From NCBI RefSeq assembly GCF_029227915.1, contig NC_079877.1, positions 31,771,851 through 31,835,850 on the forward strand: a stretch of DNA of 64,000 nucleotides, written 5' to 3'. Numbering within the stretch: the stretch's first letter is position 1; each line of letters opens with the position of its first letter. A program made the translations under genes and the position numbers. Below the pieces are notes generated by a model. That model saw only the letters and a list, made by a program, of their open reading frames with translations. It searched no databases and had not been told where the DNA came from. This DNA comes from Hydractinia symbiolongicarpus (Eukaryota; Cnidaria; Hydrozoa; Anthoathecata; Hydractiniidae). Shown here in pieces: positions 1-13,768 of this stretch.

Positions 1-1680
1 AGTTCCAGCAATCATGTCAAATTAAGAAGAATGTTATTCCTTGGAGACCAATTGGCTCATTTATCACATTTATAAGGTCACAGTCCAGAATCAGTTTAAT
101 TAATTCCCACAGTCAATCGTTTCACTGTTAAAAGCAATACAACTTAGTAATGTCGGAAGAAAATCACTAAATACTTGTCGGTGCGAACATGTGACGCAAC
201 CGTTGCAACTCAAATGGATTGACACCGTTAGAAAGTCAATGAAATGTAGTTTTTGAAACTGTCTCCATTTCCTCAGCGCGAACTAACGACCAGGATTCGT
301 CCCACAGTAAAAAATGCCTTATTTATCTTAATTTTTTATTAAAGCGCTACCACAGCGCCTAGTGTAATCGCTGATTTCCAGCAATCATGTCAAATTATGA
401 AGAATGTTATTCCTTGGAGACCAAAGGCCTCACTTATCACATTAATGAGGTCACATTCCATAATCAGTTCTATTAATTCGCACAGCCAATCGTTTCACTG
501 TTAAAAGCAATACAACTTAGTAATATCGGAAGAAAATCACTAAATACATGTTGGTGCGAATATGTGACGCAACCGTTGCAACTCAAATGGATTGACACCG
601 TTAGAAAGTCAATGAAATGTAGTTTTTGAAACTGTCTCCATTTCCTCAGCGCGCGATAACGACTAGGATCCGTCCCACAGTAAAAAATGACTTATTTATC
701 TTAATTCTTTAGTAAAGCGCTACCACAGAGCCCAGTGTAATCGCTGAGTTCCAGCAATCATGTCAAATTAAGAAGAATGTTATTCCTTGGAGACCAATTG
801 GCTCATTTATCACATTTATAAGGTCACAGTCCAGAATCAGTTTAATTAATTCCCACAGTCAATCGTTTCACTGTTAAAAGCAATACAACTTAGTAATGTC
901 GGAAGAAAATCACTAAATACTTGTCGGTGCGAACATGTGACGCAACCGTTGCAACTCAAATGGATTGACACCGTTAGAAAGTCAATGAAATGTAGTTTTT
1001 GAAACTGTCTCCATTTCCTCAGCGCGAACTAACGACCAGGATTCGTCCCACAGTAAAAAATGCCTTATTTATCTTAATTTTTTATTAAAGCGCTACCACA
1101 GCGCCTAGTGTAATCGCTGATTTCCAGCAATCATGTCAAATTATGAAGAATGTTATTCCTTGGAGACCAAAGGCCTCACTTATCACATTAATGAGGTCAC
1201 ATTCCATAATCAGTTCTATTAATTCGCACAGCCAATCGTTTCACTGTTAAAAGCAATACAACTTAGTAATATCGGAAGAAAATCACTAAATACATGTTGG
1301 TGCGAATATGTGACGCAACCGTTGCAACTCAAACGGATTGACACCGTTAAAAAGTTAATGAAATGTAGTTTTTGAAACTGTCTGTATTTCTTCAGCGCGA
1401 ACTAACGACTAGGATTCGTCCCACAGTAAAAAATGACTTATTTATCTTAATTTTTTAATAAAGCGCTATCACAGCGCCCAGTGTAATTGCTGAGTTCCAG
1501 CAATCATGTCAAATTAAGAAGAATGTTATTCCTTGGAGAACAATTGGCTCATTTATCACATTTATAAGGTCACAGTCCAGAATCAGTTTAATTAATTCCC
1601 ACAGTCAATCGTTTCACTGGTAAAAGCAACACAACTTAGTAATGTCGGAAGAAAGTCACTAAATATATGTTGGTGCGAAC
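1..1680 (+). repeat. Monomers 1-5 with a 746-bp dimer duplication
   Basis: Monomer starts are 3, 376, 749, 1122 and 1495. Bases 1-587 match 747-1333 at an offset of 746. Shared rare variants include ACTTGTCGGTGCG (near 171 and 917), GACCAAAGGCCTC (near 419 and 1165) and CAAATGGATTG. The first mismatch seen is T588 against C1334. The odd copy (376, 1122) carries TTAATGAGGTCACATTCC and TTCGCACAGCC, absent from its partner. This is a young tandem duplication of two monomers that probably continues left of the window. From 1334 to 1680 the copies resemble the next block. Confidence 0.88.
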
Positions 1681-3543
1681 ATGTGACGCAACCGTTGCAA
1701 CTCAAACGGATTGACACCGTTAGAAAGTCAATGAAATGTAGTTTTGGAAACTGTCTCTATTTCTTCAGCGCGAACTAACGACTAGGATTCGTCCCACAGT
1801 AAAAAATGACTTATTTATCTTAATTCTTTAATAAAGCGCTACCATAGCGCCCAGTGTAATCGCTGAGTTCCAGCAATCATGTCAATTTAAGAAGAATGTT
1901 ATTCATTGGAGAACACTTGGCTCATCTTTCACATTTATAAGATGGCAGTCCAGAATCAGTTGAATTAATTCCCTCAGTCAATCGTTTCACTGTTAAAAGC
2001 AATACAATTTAGTAATATGGGAAGAAAATCACTAAATACATGTTGGTACGAATATGTGACGCAACCGTTGTAACTCAAACGGATTGACACCGTTAGAAAG
2101 TCAATGAAATCTAGTTTTTGAAACTGTCTCTATTTCTTCAGCGCGAACTAACGACTAGGATTCGTCCCACAGTAAAAAATGACTTATTTATCTTAATTTT
2201 TTAATAAAGCGCTACCACAGCGGCCAGTGTAATCGCTGAGTTCCAGCAATCATGTCAAATTAAGAAGAATGTTATTCCTTGGAGAACAATTGCCTCATTT
2301 TTCACATTTATAATGTCACAGTCCAGAATCAGTTCAATTAACTCCCTCAGTGAATCGTTTCACTGTTAAAAGCAATACAACTTAGAAATATCGGAAAAAA
2401 ATCACTAAATACATGTTGGTACGAATATGTGACGCACCGTTGTAACTCAAACGGATTGACACCGTTAGAAAGTCAATGAAATGTAGTTGTTGAAACTGTC
2501 TCTATTTCTTCAGCGCGCGATAACGACTTGGATCCGTCCCACAGTAAAAAATGACTTATTTATCTTAATTTTTTAGTAAAGCGCTACCACGGAGCCCAGT
2601 GTAATTGCTGAGTTCCAGCAATCATGTCAAATTAAGAAGAATGTTATTCCTTGGAGAACAATTGGCTCATTTATCACATTTATAAGGTCACAGTCCAGAA
2701 TCAGTTTAATTAATTCCCACAGTCAATCGTTTCACTGTTAAAAGCAATACAACTTAGTAATGTCGGAAGAAAATCACTAAATACATGTTGGTGCGAACAT
2801 GTGACGCAACCGTTCCAACTCAAACGGTTGACACCGTTAGAAAGTCAATGAAATGCAGTTTTTGAAACTGTCTCTATTTCTTCAGCGCGCGATAATGACT
2901 AGGATCCGTCCCACAGTAAAAAATGACTTATTTATCTTTATTTTTTAGTAAAGCGCTACCACAGAGCCCAGTGTAATCGCTGAGTTCCAGCAATCATGTC
3001 AAATTAAGAAGAATGTTATTCCTTGGAGAACAATTGGCTCATTTATCACATTAATAAGGTCACAGTCCAGAATCAGTTCAATTAATTCCCACAGTCAATT
3101 GTTTCACTGTTAAAAGCAATACAACTTAGTATTATCGGAAGAAAATCACTAAATACATGTTGGTACGAATATGTGACGCAACCGTTGTAACTCAAACGGA
3201 TTGACACCGTTAGAAAGTCAAAGAAATGTAGATTTTGAAACTGCCTCTAATTCTTCAGCGCGCGGAAACAACTAGGATTGGTCCCACAGTAAAAAATGAC
3301 TTATTCACCTAAGTTTTTAAATGAAGCGCTACCACAGCGCCCAGTGTAATCGCTGAATTCCGGCAATCATGTCAAATTAGGAAGAATGTTATTCCTTGGA
3401 GACCAATTGCCTCATTTATCACATTTATAAGGTCACAGTCCAGAATCAGTTTAATTAATTTCCACAGTCAATCGTTCCACTGTTAAAAGCGACCCAACCT
3501 AGTAATATCCGAATACTATCGCTAAATACATGTTGGTGCGAAT
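1681..3543 (+). repeat. 1,863-bp pentameric HOR unit, first copy
   Basis: This unit spans monomer starts 1868, 2241, 2613, 2985 and 3358. It contains two 372-bp copies caused by single-base losses, such as GACGCACCGTTG near 2434 and CAAACGGTTGAC near 2820. Bases 1681-3560 match 3544-5423 at a constant offset of 1,863. Diagnostic shared variants are ATTCATTGGAGAACACTTGG, AAGATGGCAGTCC and CACGGAGCCC. The left edge is set by C1680 against T3543. The two copies directly abut and share 17 bp of homology at the joint. Confidence 0.9.
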
Positions 3544-5423
3544 ATGTGACGCAACCGTTGCAACTCAAACGGATTGACACCGTTAGAAAGTCAATGAAAT
3601 GTAGTTTTGGAAACTGTCTCTATTTCTTCAGCGCGAACTAACGACTAGGATTCGTCCCACAGTAAAAAATGACTTATTTATCTTAATTCTTTAATAAAGC
3701 GCTACCATAGCGCCCAGTGTAATCGCTGAGTTCCAGCAATCATGTCAATTTAAGAAGAATGTTATTCATTGGAGAACACTTGGCTCATCTTTCACATTTA
3801 TAAGATGGCAGTCCAGAATCAGTTGAATTAATTCCCTCAGTCAATCGTTTCACTGTTAAAAGCAATACAATTTAGTAATATGGGAAGAAAATCACTAAAT
3901 ACATGTTGGTACGAATATGTGACGCAACCGTTGTAACTCAAACGGATTGACACCGTTAGAAAGTCAATGAAATCTAGTTTTTGAAACTGTCTCTATTTCT
4001 TCAGCGCGAACTAACGACTAGGATTCGTCCCACAGTAAAAAATGACTTATTTATCTTAATTTTTTAATAAAGCGCTACCACAGCGGCCAGTGTAATCGCT
4101 GAGTTCCAGCAATCATGTCAAATTAAGAAGAATGTTATTCCTTGGAGAACAATTGCCTCATTTTTCACATTTATAATGTCACAGTCCAGAATCAGTTCAA
4201 TTAACTCCCTCAGTGAATCGTTTCACTGTTAAAAGCAATACAACTTAGAAATATCGGAAAAAAATCACTAAATACATGTTGGTACGAATATGTGACGCAC
4301 CGTTGTAACTCAAACGGATTGACACCGTTAGAAAGTCAATGAAATGTAGTTGTTGAAACTGTCTCTATTTCTTCAGCGCGCGATAACGACTTGGATCCGT
4401 CCCACAGTAAAAAATGACTTATTTATCTTAATTTTTTAGTAAAGCGCTACCACGGAGCCCAGTGTAATTGCTGAGTTCCAGCAATCATGTCAAATTAAGA
4501 AGAATGTTATTCCTTGGAGAACAATTGGCTCATTTATCACATTTATAAGGTCACAGTCCAGAATCAGTTTAATTAATTCCCACAGTCAATCGTTTCACTG
4601 TTAAAAGCAATACAACTTAGTAATGTCGGAAGAAAATCACTAAATACATGTTGGTGCGAACATGTGACGCAACCGTTCCAACTCAAACGGTTGACACCGT
4701 TAGAAAGTCAATGAAATGCAGTTTTTGAAACTGTCTCTATTTCTTCAGCGCGCGATAATGACTAGGATCCGTCCCACAGTAAAAAATGACTTATTTATCT
4801 TTATTTTTTAGTAAAGCGCTACCACAGAGCCCAGTGTAATCGCTGAGTTCCAGCAATCATGTCAAATTAAGAAGAATGTTATTCCTTGGAGAACAATTGG
4901 CTCATTTATCACATTAATAAGGTCACAGTCCAGAATCAGTTCAATTAATTCCCACAGTCAATTGTTTCACTGTTAAAAGCAATACAACTTAGTATTATCG
5001 GAAGAAAATCACTAAATACATGTTGGTACGAATATGTGACGCAACCGTTGTAACTCAAACGGATTGACACCGTTAGAAAGTCAAAGAAATGTAGATTTTG
5101 AAACTGCCTCTAATTCTTCAGCGCGCGGAAACAACTAGGATTGGTCCCACAGTAAAAAATGACTTATTCACCTAAGTTTTTAAATGAAGCGCTACCACAG
5201 CGCCCAGTGTAATCGCTGAATTCCGGCAATCATGTCAAATTAGGAAGAATGTTATTCCTTGGAGACCAATTGCCTCATTTATCACATTTATAAGGTCACA
5301 GTCCAGAATCAGTTTAATTAATTTCCACAGTCAATCGTTCCACTGTTAAAAGCGACCCAACCTAGTAATATCCGAATACTATCGCTAAATACATGTTGGT
5401 GCGAATATGTGACGCAACCGTTG
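3544..5423 (+). repeat. 1,863-bp pentameric HOR unit, second copy
   Basis: Monomer starts 3731, 4104, 4476, 4848 and 5221 correspond one to one with 1868-3358, each shifted by 1,863. The single-base deletions near 2434 and 2820 recur near 4297 and 4683, so the copies descend from one duplication and not from parallel mutation. Identity ends at T5424 (C3561 in the first copy). The next bases belong to the ancestor of the trimer zone (AAACCGCTAG, AAGGTCAATGATATG). Confidence 0.9.
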
Positions 5424-7290
5424 TAACTCAAACGGATTGAAACCGCTAGAAGGTCAATGATATGTAGTCTTTGAAACTGTTCCTAATTTTTCAGCGCGAG
5501 CTAAAGGCCAGGATTGGTCCCACAGTAAGAAAAGACTTATTTATCTAAATTTTTAAATAAAGCGCTACCACAGAGCCTAATGTAATCGCTGAATTCCAGC
5601 AATCATGTCAAATTAAGAAGAATGTTATTCCTTGGACACCAATTGCCTCATTTATCACATTAATAAGGTCACAGTCCAGAATCAGTTCAATTAATTCCCA
5701 CAGTCAATCGTTTCACTGTTAAAAGCAATACAACTTAGTATTATCGGAAGAAAATCACTAAATACATGTTGGTACGAATATGTGACGCAACCGTTGAACT
5801 CAAACAGATTGACACCGTTAGAAAGTCAAAGAAATGTAGATTTTGAAACTGCCTCTAATTCTTCAGCGCGAACTAACGGCTAGGATTGGTCCAACAGTAA
5901 AAATTGACTTATTTATCTTAATTTTTTAATAAAGCGCTACCACAGCGCCCAGTGTAATCGCTGAGTTCCAGCAATCATTTTAAATTGAGAAAAATGCTAT
6001 TCCTTGGAGACCAATTGGCTCATTTATGACATTTATAAGGTCACAGTCCAGAATCAGTTCAATTCCCACAGTCAATCGTTTCACTGTTAAAAGCAATACA
6101 ACTTAGTAATATCGAAAGAAAATCACTAAATACATGTTGGTACGAATATGTGACGCAACCGTGGTAACTCAAACGCATTGACACCGTTAGAAAGTCAATG
6201 AAATGTAGTTTTTGAAGCTGTCGCTCTTTCTTCAGCGCGCGGAAACAACTAGGATTGGTCCCACAGTAAAAAATGACTTATTCACCTAAGTTTTTAAATG
6301 AAGCGCTACCACAGCGCCCAGTGTACTCGTTGAATTCCGGCAATCATGTCAAATTATGAAGAATGTTATTTCTTTTAGTCAAACTGGCTCATTTATCCCA
6401 TTTATAAGGACAAAGTTCAAAATCAGTTCAATTAAGTCCCACAGTTATTGTTTCACTGTTAAAAGCGATGCAACCTAGTAATATCCGAATACTATCGCTA
6501 AATACATGTTGGTACGAATATGTGCCGCAACCGTTGTAACTCAAACGGATTTAAACCGCTAGAAAGTCAATGAAATGTAGTCTTTGAAACTGTTCCTAAG
6601 TTTTCAGCGCGTGCTAAAGGCCAGGATTGGTCCCACAGTAAGAAAAGACTTATTTATCTAAATTTTTAAATAAAGCGCTACCACAGAGCCTAATGTAATC
6701 GCTGAATTCCAGCAATCTTGTCAAATTAAGAAGAATGTTATTCCTTGGACACCAATTGCCTCATTTATCACATTAATAAGGTCAAAGTCCAGAATCAGTT
6801 CAATTAATTCCCACAGTCAATCGTTTCACTGTTAAAAGCAATACAACTTAGTATTATCGGAAGAAAATCACTAAATACATGTTGGTACGAATATGTGACG
6901 CAACCGTTGAACTCAAACGGATTGACACCGTTAGAAAGTCAAAGAAATGTAGATTTTGAAACTGCCTCTAATTCTTCAGCGCGAACTAACGGCTAGGATT
7001 GGTCGCACAGTAAAAAATGACTTATTTATCTTAATTTTTTAATAAAGCGCTACCACAGCGCCCAGTGTAATCGCTGAGTTCCAGCAATCATTTTAAATTG
7101 AGAAAAATGTTATTCCTTGGAGACCAATTGGCTCATTTATGACATTTATAAGGTCACAGTCCAGAATCAGTTCAATTCCCACAGTCAATCGTTTCACTGT
7201 TAAAAGCAATACAACTTAGTAATATCGGAAGAAAATCACTAAATACATGTTGGTACGAATATGTGACGCAACCGTTGTAACTCAAACGCA

Positions 7291-9149
7291 TTGACACCGT
7301 TAGAAAGTCAATGAAATGTAGTTTTTGAAACTGTCGCTCTTCCTTCAGCGCGCGGAAACAACTAGGATTGGTCCCACAGTAAAAAATGACTTATATACCT
7401 AAGTTTTTAAATGAAGCGCTACCACAGCGCCCAGTGTAATCGCTGAATTCCGGCAATCATGTCAAATTAGGAAGAATGTTATTCCTTGGAGACCAATTGC
7501 CTCATTTATCACATTTATAAGGTCACAGTCCAGAATCAGTTTAATTAATTTCCACAGTCAATCGTTTCACTGTTAAGAGCGATGCAACCTAGTAATATCC
7601 GAATACTATCGCTAAATACATGTTGGTACGAATATGTGACGCAACCGTTGTAACTCAAACGGATTTAAACCGCTAGAAAGTCAATGAAATGTAGTCTTTG
7701 AAACTGTTCCTAATTTTTCAGCGCGTGCTAAAGGCCAGGATTGGTCCCACAGTAAGAAAAGCCTTATTTATCTAAATTTTTAAATAAAGCGCTACCACAG
7801 AGCCTAATGTAATCGCTGAATTCCAGCAATCTTGTCAAATTAAGAAGAATGTTATTCCTTGGACACCAATTGCCTCATTTATCACATTAATAAGGTCACA
7901 GTCCAGAATCAGTTCAATTAATTCCCACAGTCAATCGTTTGACTGTTAAAAGCAATACAACTTAGTATTATCGGAAGAAAATCACTAAATACATGTTGGT
8001 ACGAATATGTGACGCAACCGTTGAACTCAAACGGATTGACACCGTTAGAAAGTCAAAGAAATGTAGATTTTGAAACTGCCTCTAATTCTTCAGCGCGAAC
8101 TAACGGCTAGGATTGGTCGCACAGTAAAAAATGACTTATTTATCTTAATTTTTTAATAAAGCGCTACCACAGCGCCCAGTGTAATCGCTGAGTTCCAGCA
8201 ATCATTTTAAACTGAGAAAAATGTTATTCCTTGGAGACTAATTGGCTCATTTATGACATTTATAAGGTCACAGTCCAGAATCAGTTCAATTCCCACAGTC
8301 AATCGTTTCACTGTTAAAAGCAATACAACTTAGTAATATCGGAAGAAAATCACTAAATACATGTTGGTACGAATATGTGACGCAACCGTTGTAACTCAAA
8401 CGCATTGACACCGTTAGAAAGTCAATGAAATGTAGTTTTTGAAACTGTCGCTCTTTCTTCAGCGCGCGGAAACAACTAGGATTGGTCCCACAGTAAAAAA
8501 TGACTTATATACCTAAGTTTTTAAATGAAGCGCTACCACAGAGCCCAGTGTAATCGCTGAATTCTGGCAATCATGTCAAATTAGGAAGAATGTTATTCCT
8601 TGGAGACCAATTGCCTCATTTATCACATTTATAAGGTCACAGTCCAGAATCAGTTTAATTAATTTCCACAGTCAATCGTTTCACTGTTAAGAGCGATGCA
8701 ACCTAGTAATATCCGAATACTATCGCTAAATACATGTTGGTACGAATATGTGACGCAACCGTTGTAACTCAAACGGATTTAAACCGCTAGAAAGTCAATG
8801 AAATGTAGTCTTTGAAACTGTTCCTAATTTTTCAGCGCGTGCTAAAGGCCAGGATTGGTCCCACAGTAAGAAAAGACTTATTTATCTAAATTTTTAAATA
8901 AAGCGCTACCACAGAGCCTAATGTAATCGCTGAATTCCAGCAATCTTGTCAAATTAAGAAGAATGTTATTCCTTGGACACCAATTGCCTCATTTATCACA
9001 TTAATAAGGTCACAGTCCAGAATCAGTTCAATTAATTCCCACAGTCAATCGTTTCACTGTTAAAAGCAATACAACTTAGTATTATCGGAAGAAAATCACT
9101 AAATACATGTTGGTACGAATATGTGACGCAACTGTTGAACTCAAACGGA
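7291..9149 (+). repeat. 1,859-bp five-monomer duplication, first copy
   Basis: Lying within trimer zone 1, this block (order C-A-B-C-A from 7448) repeats immediately at 9150. Shared private variants are CTCTTCCTTCAG (7339 and 9198), AAGAAAAGCCTTATT, TCGTTTGACTG and GGAGACTAATTGG. The monomer start 7448 corresponds to 9307, and 7821 to 9680. The copies meet inside TTGACACCGTTAGAAAGTCAA, a stretch of about 21 bp common to both sides. The block cuts across the A-B-C register, so it postdates the trimer. Confidence 0.88.
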
Positions 9150-11029
9150 TTGACACCGTTAGAAAGTCAATGAAATGTAGTTTTTGAAACTGTCGCTCTT
9201 CCTTCAGCGCGCGGAAACAACTAGGATTGGTCCCACAGTAAAAAATGACTTATATACCTAAGTTTTTAAATGAAGCGCTACCACAGCGCCCAGTGTAATC
9301 GCTGAATTCCGGCAATCATGTCAAATTAGGAAGAATGTTATTCCTTGGAGACCAATTGCCTCATTTATCACATTTATAAGGTCACAGTCCAGAATCAGTT
9401 TAATTAATTTCCACAGTCAATCGTTTCACTGTTAAGAGCGATGCAACCTAGTAATATCCGAATACTATCGCTAAATACATGTTGGTACGAATATGTGACG
9501 CAACCGTTGTAACTCAAACGGATTTAAACCGCTAGAAAGTCAATGAAATGTAGTCTTTGAAACTGTTCCTAATTTTTCAGCGCGTGCTAAAGGCCAGGAT
9601 TGGTCCCACAGTAAGAAAAGCCTTATTTATCTAAATTTTTAAATAAAGCGCTACCACAGAGCCTAATGTAATCGCTGAATTCCAGCAATCTTGTCAAATT
9701 AAGAAGAATGTTATTCCTTGGACACCAATTGCCTCATTTATCACATTAATAAGGTCACAGTCCAGAATCAGTTCAATTAATTCCCACAGTCAATCGTTTG
9801 ACTGTTAAAAGCAATACAACTTAGTATTATCGGAAGAAAATCACTAAATACATGTTGGTACGAATATGTGACGCAACCGTTGAACTCAAACGGATTGACA
9901 CCGTTAGAAAGTCAAAGAAATGTAGATTTTGAAACTGCCTCTAATTCTTCAGCGCGAACTAACGGCTAGGATTGGTCGCACAGTAAAAAATGACTTATTT
10001 ATCTTAATTTTTTAATAAAGCGCTACCACAGCGCCCAGTGTAATCGCTGAGTTCCAGCAATCATTTTAAACTGAGAAAAATGTTATTCCTTGGAGACTAA
10101 TTGGCTCATTTATGACATTTATAAGGTCACAGTCCAGAATCAGTTCAATTCCCACAGTCAATCGTTTCACTGTTAAAAGCAATACAACTTAGTAATATCG
10201 GAAGAAAATCACTAAATACATGTTGGTACGAATATGTGACGCAACCGTTGTAACTCAAACGCATTGACACCGTTAGAAAGTCAATGAAATGTAGTTTTTG
10301 AAACTGTCGCTCTTTCTTCAGCGCGCGGAAACAACTAGGATTGGTCCCACAGTAAAAAATGACTTATATACCTAAGTTTTTAAATGAAGCGCTACCACAG
10401 CGCCCAGTGTAATCGCTGAATTCTGGCAATCATGTCAAATTAGGAAGAATGTTATTCCTTGGAGACCAATTGCCTCATTTATCACATTTATAAGGTCACA
10501 GTCCAGAATCAGTTTAATTAATTTCCACAGTCAATCGTTTCACTGTTAAGAGCGATGCAACCTAGTAATATCCGAATACTATCGCTAAATACATGTTGGT
10601 ACGAATATGTGACGCAACCGTTGTAACTCAAACGGATTTAAACCGCTAGAAAGTCAATGAAATGTAGTCTTTGAAACTGTTCCTAATTTTTCAGCGCGTG
10701 CTAAAGGCCAGGATTGGTCCCACAGTAAGAAAAGACTTATTTATCTAAATTTTTAAATAAAGCGCTACCACAGAGCCTAATGTAATCGCTGAATTCCAGC
10801 AATCTTGTCAAATTAAGAAGAATGTTATTCCTTGGACACCAATTGCCTCATTTATCACATTAATAAGGTCACAGTCCAGAATCAGTTCAATTAATTCCCA
10901 CAGTCAATCGTTTCACTGTTAAAAGCAATACAACTTAGTATTATCGGAAGAAAATCACTAAATACATGTTGGTACGAATATGTGACGCAACTGTTGAACT
11001 CAAACGGATTGACACCGTTAGAAAGTCAA
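9150..11029 (+). repeat. 1,859-bp five-monomer duplication, second copy
   Basis: This copy matches 7291-9170 at an offset of 1,859. Monomer starts are 9307, 9680, 10052, 10421 and 10794. Identity ends just after 11029, where AAAGAAATGTAGATT replaces TGAAATGTAGTTT. A small difference is GCGCCCAGTG near 10400 against GAGCCCAGTG near 8541. The duplication produced the single B-less unit that interrupts the trimer rhythm. Confidence 0.86.
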
Positions 11030-11907
11030 AGAAATGTAGATTTTGAAACTGCCTCTAATTCTTCAGCGCGAACTAACGGCTAGGATTGGTCGCACAGTAA
11101 AAAATGACTTATTTATCTTAATTTTTTAATAAAGCGCTACAACAGCGCCCAGTGTAATCGCTGAGTTCCAGCAATCATTTTAAACTGAGAAAAATGTTAT
11201 TCCTTGGAGACCAATTGGCTCATTTATGACATTTATAAGGTCACAGTCCAGAATCAGTTCAATTCCCACAGTCAATCGTTTCACTGTTAAAAGCAATACA
11301 ACTTAGTAATATCGGAAGAAAATCACTAAATACATGTTGGTACGAATATGTGACGCAACCGTTGTAACTCAAACGCATTGACACCGTTAGAAAGTCAATG
11401 AAATGTAGTTTTTGAAACTGTCGCTCTTTCTTCAGCGCGCGGAAACAACTAGGATTGGTCCCACAGTAAAAAATGACTTATATACCTAAGTTTTTAAATG
11501 AAGCGCTACCACAGCGCCCAGTGTAATCGCTGAATTCCGGCAATCATGTCAAATTAGGAAGAATGTTATTCCTTGGAGACCAGTTGCCTCATTTATCACA
11601 TTTATAAGGTCACAGTCCAGAATCAGTTTAATTAATTTCCACAGTCAATCGTTTCACTGTTAAGAGCGATGCAACCTAGTAATATCCGAATACTATCGCT
11701 AAATACATGTTGGTACGAATATGTGACGCAACCGTTGTAACTCAAACGGATTTAAACCGCTAGAAGGTCAATGATATGTAGTCTTTGAAACTGTTCCTAA
11801 TTTTTCAGCGCGTGCTAATGGCCAGGATTGGTCCCACAGTAAGAAAAGACTTATTTATCTAAATTTTTAAATAAAGCGCTACCACAGAGCCTAATGTAAT
11901 CGCTGAA

Positions 11908-13768
11908 TTCCAGCAATCATGTCAAATTAAGAAGAATGTTATTCCTTGGACACCAATTGTCTCATTTATCACATTAATAAGGTCACAGTCCAGAATCAGT
12001 TCAATTAATTCCCACAGTCAATCGTTTCACTGTTAAAAGCAATACAACTTAGTATTATCGGAAGAAAATCACTAAATACATGTTGGTACGAATATGTGAC
12101 GCAACCGTTGTAACTCAAACAGATTGACACCGTTAGAAAGTCAAAGAAATGTAGATTTTGAAACTGCCTCTAATTCTTCAGCGCAAACTAACGGCTAGGA
12201 TTGGTCCCACAGTAAAAAATGACTTATTTATCTTAATTTTTTAATAAAGCACTACCACAGCGCCCAGTGTAATCGCTGATTTCCAGCAATCATGTCAAAT
12301 TATGAAGAATGTTATTTCTTTTAGTCAAACTGGCTCATTTATCCCATTTATAAGGACAAAGTCCAAAATCAGTTCAATTAAGTCCCACAGTTATTGTTTC
12401 ACTGTTAAAAGCGATGCAACCTAGTAATATCCGAATGCTATCGCTAAATACATGTTGGTACGAATATGTGACGCAACCGTTGTAACTCAAACGGATTTAA
12501 ACCGCTAGAAAGTCAATGAAATGTAGTCTTTGAAACTGTTCCTAATTTTTCAGCGCGTGCTAAAGGCCAGGATTGGTCCCACAGTAAGAAAAGACTTATT
12601 TATCTAAATTTTTAAATAAAGCGCTACCACAGAGCCTAATGTAATCGCTGAATTCCAGCAATCATGTCAAATTAAGAAGAATGTTATTCCTTGGACACCA
12701 ATTGCCTCATTTATCACATTAATAAGGTCACAGTCCAGAATCAGTTCAATTAATTCCCACAGTCAATTGTTTCACTGTTAAAAGCAATACAACTTAGTAT
12801 TATCGGAAGAAAATCACTAAATACATGTTGGTACGAATATGTGACGCAACCGTTGAACTCAAACAGATTGACACCGTTAGAAAGTCAAAGAAATGTAGAT
12901 TTTGAAACTGCCTCTAATTCTTCAGCGCGAACTAACGGCTAGGATTGGTCCCACAGTAAGAAAAGACTTATTTATCTAAATTTTTTAATAAAGCGCTACC
13001 ACAGCGCCCAGTGTAATCGCTGATTTCCAGCAATCATGTCAAATTATGAAGAATGTTATTTCTTTTAGTCAAACTGGCTCATTTATCCTATTTATAAGGA
13101 CAAAGTCCAAAATCAGTTCAATTAAGTCCCACAGTTATTGTTTCACTGTTAAAAGCGATGCAACCTAGTAATATCCGAATACTATCGCTAAATACATGTT
13201 GGTACGAATATGTGACGCAACCGTTGTAACTCAAACGGATTTAAACCGCTAGAAAGTCAATGAAATGTAGTCTTTGAAACTGTTCCTAATTTTTCAGCGC
13301 GTGCTAAAGGCCAGGATTGGTCCCACAGTAAGAAAAGACTTATTTATCTAAATTTTTAAATAAAGCGCTACCACAGAGCCTAATGTAATCGCTGAATTCC
13401 AGCAATCATGTCAAATTAAGAAGAATGTTATTCCTTGGACACCAATTGCCTCATTTATCACATTAATAAGGTCACCGTCCAGAATCAGTTCAATTAATTC
13501 CCACAGTCAATCGTTTCACTGTTAAAAGCAATACAACTTAGTATTATCGGAAGAAAATCACTAAATACATGTTGGTACGAATATGTGACGCAACCGTTGA
13601 ACTCAAACGGATTGACACCGTTAGAAAGTCAAAGAAATGTAGATTTTGAAACTGCCTCTAATTCTTCAGCGCGAACTAACGGCTAGGATTGGTCCCACAG
13701 TAAAAAATGACTTATTTATCTTAATTTTTTAATAAAGCGCTACCACAGAGCCCAGTGTAATCGCTGAG
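11908..13768 (+). repeat. A-D dimeric HOR tract (~745 bp)
   Basis: Type A at 11908, 12653 and 13397 alternates with type D at 12281 and 13025. D is recognised by GATTTCCAGC, TTATTTCTTTTAGTCAAAC, AAGTCCCACAGTTATTG (short by two bases) and the CCGAATACTATCGC block. The spacing is 745 and 744 bp. D takes the place of B plus C in the trimer, so this looks like a dimer branch of the same HOR family. The last A copy leads into a different mosaic at 13769. Confidence 0.82.

Larger units (their letters stand above)
5424..11907 (+). repeat. Trimeric HOR zone 1 (A-B-C, ~1,114 bp)
   Basis: Type A (starts 5594, 6707, 7821, 8935, 9680, 10794) carries CCTTGGACACCAATTGCC and TTAGTATTATCGG. Type B (5966, 7079, 8193, 10052, 11166) carries CAATCATTTTAAA and is 369 bp because AATT is missing before CCCACAG. 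Type C (6335, 7448, 8562, 9307, 10421, 11535) carries CCGAATACTATCGC and TTTAAACCGCTAG. Successive A starts are 1113, 1114, 1114, 745, 1114 and 1114 bp apart. The 745-bp step is a unit lacking B: the copy at 8935 starts as A but ends like B. The C slot at 6335 carries the D-like TTTTAGTCAAACTGG. Confidence 0.9.
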
